From NCBI GenBank assembly GCA_945860425.1, contig CAMAQU010000097.1, positions 1 through 6,727 on the forward strand: DNA of 6,727 bases, in the 5' to 3' direction. The first letter of the stretch is position 1, and the number at the start of each line of letters is the position of its first letter. The stretch comes from Sphingomonas paucimobilis. Its GTDB lineage: Bacteria; Pseudomonadota; Alphaproteobacteria; Sphingomonadales; Sphingomonadaceae. A program made the translations under genes and the position numbers. This document shows, in pieces, positions 4,389-6,727 of the stretch. The notes beneath the pieces are model-generated. The model saw only the letters and a program-made list of their open reading frames with translations. It was not told where the DNA came from and searched no databases.

Positions 4389-5785
4389 ACCGCAGGCGTC
4401 GCCCGTTCTGCGACATAAGCGGCGACGGCCTCCTTGGTCGCGGGCAAGGTATCATACCGCTCTGCCCGGTCGAACAAATTGCCCACCCGCGTTGGCAGGG
4501 CCGGGCGCACGCCCGTTGCCCGTTCCACAGCGTCGGAGAATTTGGCCGGATGGGCCGTTGCAAGCGTCACAACCGGAACATCTGCGGGCAGGCCCGCCGA
4601 CCGTGCCGCAGCCAACCCAATGGCCGTGTGTGGATCGATGATCTGGCCGGTCCGCTCGGCGGCCCAGCGCATGGCATCGGCCATGGCCGTTGCATCGATG
4701 CGCGCGCTGGTGAACAGGTCCTTCGCGCCCGCAATCATCGGGGCGGGGATTTGCATCGCCCGGCTCGATTCGAACCCGGCCATCATCCCGGCAAGGGTTG
4801 GACCATCGCGACCCGCCAGATCGAACAAGAGCCGTTCAAAATTAGAGCTGACCTGAATGTCCATGCTGGGCGTTGCCGTCGCGGTGACGGTGCCACAGCT
4901 ATAGTCGCCTGTGGTCAGAGCACGGTGCAAAATGTCATTCACATTGGTCGCCACAATCAGCCGCTCAATGGGTAGACCCATCCGCTCCGCCACGTAACCT
5001 GCAAAGACATCGCCAAAATTGCCCGTGGGGACGGAATAGGCAATGGGGCGATCTAGCGCCCCAAGGCGGACGGCAGTGTAAAAATAATAGACAATCTGCG
5101 CCATCAAGCGGGCCCAGTTGATCGAATTGACAGCCGACACTGTGAAGCGACCATTAAAGGCGCGGTCGTTGAACAGCGCCTTCACAATCGCTTGAGCATC
5201 ATCAAAGCTGCCCTTAATCGCGACGTTATACACATTGGGGGCCAGCACCGTCGTCATCTGACGCCGCTGCACATCCGAGACGCGGCCCAAGGGATGCAAC
5301 ATGAAGATATCAATCTTCGCACGGCCCGCCACGCCATCAATAGCCGCAGACCCGGTATCGCCCGATGTCGCGCCGATGATGGTCAGATGCGCATCGCGCT
5401 TGGCCAAAAATGTCTCAAACAACTGGCCGAGCAGCTGCAAGGCCACATCCTTAAACGCCAGTGTCGGCCCGTGGAACAACTCCATCAGCCAATGCGCTGA
5501 ATCCAGCTGCACCAAAGGCGTCACCGCATCATGCGAAAAGCGCCCATAAGCAATAGTGCACAGACGTTTGAGCGTCGCATCATCTAGGCTGCCCGCCACA
5601 AAGGGACGCATAATGGCAACGGCCGTATCGACATAGGACAGACCTTGAAGGGCGGCGATCTCTTCGCGCGAGAAACATGGCCAATGATCCGGCACATAAA
5701 GCCCGCCATCTGACGCAAGGCCAGCCAGCGTGGCGCCTTCAAAATCGAGCGTCGGGGCGCTCCCTCTGGTGCTGATATACCGCAT
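4385..5785 (-). CDS. thrC: Threonine synthase
   Basis: Threonine synthase converts O-phospho-L-homoserine to L-threonine with pyridoxal phosphate, the last step of threonine biosynthesis (EC 4.2.3.1). The 466-residue product has the length of the longer bacterial type. The N-terminus MRYISTRGSAPTLDFEGA is typical. The PLP lysine is Lys112 in HGPTLAFKDVALQ (105-117), and the phosphate-binding loops are GATSGDTGSAA (138-148) and PTGNFGDVFAGY (253-264). Late elements include ATAHPAKFSDAVE (409-421), also as in the family. The ATG at 5785 is set by this conserved start, although no Shine-Dalgarno sequence lies at a normal distance. The TSUP permease ends 39 bases upstream and the methyltransferase overlaps its stop by four bases, so it is an internal operon gene. 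No threonine-rich leader peptide is visible. Confidence 0.96.
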   Translation of the reverse strand: MRYISTRGSAPTLDFEGATLAGLASDGGLYVPDHWPCFSREEIAALQGLSYVDTAVAIMRPFVAGSLDDATLKRLCTIAYGRFSHDAVTPLVQLDSAHWLMELFHGPTLAFKDVALQLLGQLFETFLAKRDAHLTIIGATSGDTGSAAIDGVAGRAKIDIFMLHPLGRVSDVQRRQMTTVLAPNVYNVAIKGSFDDAQAIVKALFNDRAFNGRFTVSAVNSINWARLMAQIVYYFYTAVRLGALDRPIAYSVPTGNFGDVFAGYVAERMGLPIERLIVATNVNDILHRALTTGDYSCGTVTATATPSMDIQVSSNFERLLFDLAGRDGPTLAGMMAGFESSRAMQIPAPMIAGAKDLFTSARIDATAMADAMRWAAERTGQIIDPHTAIGLAAARSAGLPADVPVVTLATAHPAKFSDAVERATGVRPALPTRVGNLFDRAERYDTLPATKEAVAAYVAERATPAV

Positions 5786-5801
5786 AAGTGCGCGCGTTAC
5801 C

Positions 5802-5824
5802 CCTGTTGCCGGGCTGGGGCAAGG
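5802..5824 (-). other. Stem-loop in the TSUP-thrC intercistronic gap
   Basis: Just after the TSUP stop codon, TTGCC (5806-5810) pairs with GGCAA (5818-5822) around a seven-base loop, and CC (5802-5803) pairs with GG (5823-5824) past a two-base bulge. It occupies more than half of the 39-base gap before thrC. With no U-tract and an essential gene downstream, it would more plausibly modulate mRNA stability or partial read-through than stop transcription. Confidence 0.35.
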
Positions 5825-6580
5825 TCAGGTGAAGGCCTGCCGCAGCAATTCCAGCCCAACCACGACCATCAACAGGGAGATGATTGTGGCAAAGCGGGCC
5901 GGGCTGAGGCGGCGGACGAGCCATACGCCGGCAAAGGTGCTGGCAATGGCGACAGGCATAAAAACGAGCGTGAGCTGCAGGTTCGCCGTCGTAAACTGCC
6001 CCAGAGCAAAATAGGCAGGCACCTTCATCCAATTCATAGCCGCAAAGAAAATCGCCGATGTTCCGATAAAGACATTGGGCGGAAAATTTCGGCCCAGCGC
6101 CCATATTTGAAACGGGGGGCCGCCCGCATGCGCCACTTGGCTGGTAAAGCCGGAGACCCCGCCCCAAAAAACACCCACCCAATTGGGCAATGTTCCCTTT
6201 ATAGTCGGGCTGACGCCATAAGCCCCAGCCAATCGATAGCCGCCGAAGATGACGGCGATTGCCCCGACCAGCGCGCGCACCGCATCCACAGGTACAATTG
6301 TCGCCAACAGCCAGCCGAGAAAGACGCCAACAACCGCGCCCGGCAGCATGAGTTTTAAGGTGGGCATGTCAAAGGTACGGCGAAACGCCCAAACACCCAC
6401 CACATCCTGCGCAATCAAAATGGGCAGCAACATTGCAGCCGCAGGGGCCGGATCCATTACAAGGACAAGGATGGGCATGGCGGCCGCCCCCAGCCCGGCA
6501 AAGCCACCCTTCGCTATGCCGACGAGAATGACGGCAAGTGCGGCAACACTATAGAAAATGGGATCGCTTGGCAGGGTCAA
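5825..6580 (-). CDS. TSUP family (TauE/SafE) membrane transporter
   Basis: The product is an inner-membrane permease of the TSUP (TauE/SafE/YfcA, DUF81) family, whose characterised members move sulfite, sulfoacetate or other sulfur-containing anions. It is 251 residues from the proposed start, normal for the family, and hydrophobic throughout, with about eight likely spans. The two inverted halves each carry the glycine-rich signature: GIAKGGFAGLGAAAMP at 21-36 and GVSGFTSQVAHAGGPP at 141-156. The frame has no early ATG. A TTG at 6580 gives a short N-terminus and overlaps the SURF1 stop by four bases (TTGA), mirroring the ATGA overlaps elsewhere here; a GTG at 6649 would add 23 residues that are merely the SURF1 3' end in another frame. 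No ribosome site supports either. The substrate is not determined by the sequence. Confidence 0.85.
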   Translation of the reverse strand: MTLPSDPIFYSVAALAVILVGIAKGGFAGLGAAAMPILVLVMDPAPAAAMLLPILIAQDVVGVWAFRRTFDMPTLKLMLPGAVVGVFLGWLLATIVPVDAVRALVGAIAVIFGGYRLAGAYGVSPTIKGTLPNWVGVFWGGVSGFTSQVAHAGGPPFQIWALGRNFPPNVFIGTSAIFFAAMNWMKVPAYFALGQFTTANLQLTLVFMPVAIASTFAGVWLVRRLSPARFATIISLLMVVVGLELLRQAFT

Positions 6581-6727
6581 GATGCAGAGGCGCGGCGGCG
6601 CAGGGCCAATCCGTAAATCAGCGCCGCAACACCTGCAAAAAGGAACCACTGCACCGCATAGGCGAGATGATTGTTGGGTACCTCATCGGGGGAAGGTGGC
6701 GCACTGGCCTCTAGGCCCGGCGCTGGC
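6577..6727 (-). CDS. SURF1 family protein, C-terminal fragment
   Basis: The last 49 codons of a gene entering from the right edge are visible, ending at TGA (6579-6577). The residues run through PSPDEVPNNHLAYAVQWF, a hydrophobic span of about 17 residues and an arginine-rich end (ALRRRASAS). P-N-N-H-(L/F)-x-Y-A-x-x-W followed by a transmembrane helix and a basic cytosolic tail is the standard C-terminus of SURF1/Shy1, an inner-membrane factor that assists haem a insertion into subunit I of aa3-type cytochrome oxidase. In many alphaproteobacteria it closes the cox/cta operon, which probably continues to the right. It overlaps the TSUP start by four bases. Confidence 0.9.
   Translation of the reverse strand, partial: PAPGLEASAPPSPDEVPNNHLAYAVQWFLFAGVAALIYGLALRRRASAS

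Noticed and set aside
4382..4975. A 197-residue open frame antisense to thrC, and other long antisense frames (for example 350-757 minus and 3109-3723 minus)
   Set aside because: All lie opposite strongly recognisable genes, have compositions rich in Arg, Pro, Ala and Cys typical of GC-rich shadow frames, and show no family motif.
5786..5824. thr-type attenuator ahead of thrC
   Set aside because: There is no leader peptide with threonine or isoleucine codons and no terminator with a U-tract in the 39-base gap; only a modest hairpin is present.
6581..6649. GTG at 6649 as the TSUP start
   Set aside because: The additional 23 residues are the SURF1 3' end read in another frame, contain several Cys and Pro, and do not look like a TSUP N-terminus or a signal sequence. 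Not fully excluded because no ribosome site marks the TTG either.
1..6727. Mobile element, prophage, CRISPR, tRNA, rRNA or a new defence system
   Set aside because: I saw no transposase, integrase, terminal inverted repeats, regularly spaced direct repeats or tRNA-like cloverleaf, and every gene belongs to a recognisable housekeeping or transporter family.

Overview
This 6.7 kb window looks like ordinary chromosome from an alphaproteobacterium, most likely a member of the Sphingomonadales. The base composition is GC-rich, genes are tightly packed, and the neighbours are SURF1, threonine synthase, ccmAB, a short Met8/CysG-type siroheme protein and a pterin dehydratase. That assignment rests on recalled gene order and protein character, not on a search. 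I see no mobile element, CRISPR array, tRNA or rRNA.

Layout. At the left edge the first 84 codons of an AMP-forming acyl-CoA synthetase-like gene run leftward off the window (1-254, minus). Across a 105-base divergent gap, a C-factor-like short-chain dehydrogenase (360-1043, plus) is followed by a Met8/CysG-like siroheme synthase with a degenerate C-terminal tail (1088-1858, plus). The pterin-4a-carbinolamine dehydratase gene phhB (1895-2185, minus) converges on it. phhB diverges from ccmA and ccmB (2289-3517, plus), the ATPase and membrane subunit of the cytochrome c maturation transporter, which overlap by four bases. ccmB meets a minus-strand operon tail to tail, with one base between the two stop codons. 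Read in its own direction, that operon is SURF1 (3' end only, 6577-6727), a TSUP-family permease (5825-6580), threonine synthase thrC (4385-5785) and an RlmI/RlmK-like SAM methyltransferase (3519-4388).

How the genes relate. Three loci touch haem or sirohaem biology: ccmAB for c-type cytochromes, SURF1 for haem a and cytochrome oxidase assembly, and the siroheme protein, whose product serves sulfite and nitrite reductases. The TSUP permease might link to sulfur chemistry, but its substrate cannot be read from sequence. Threonine synthase, phhB, the dehydrogenase and the methyltransferase are housekeeping genes whose link to the others is mostly positional.

What stands out. I did not find a convincing new multi-gene system. 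The best leads are the siroheme protein, with a compacted Rossmann domain and a stub of a SUMT methylase domain that has lost its SAM motif; a near-perfect palindrome spanning the dehydrogenase stop codon; further stem-loops without U-tracts at other gene ends; a TSUP gene between SURF1 and thrC that probably starts at TTG in a four-base overlap; and a methyltransferase lacking both the PUA domain and the cysteine expected of RlmI-type m5C enzymes.
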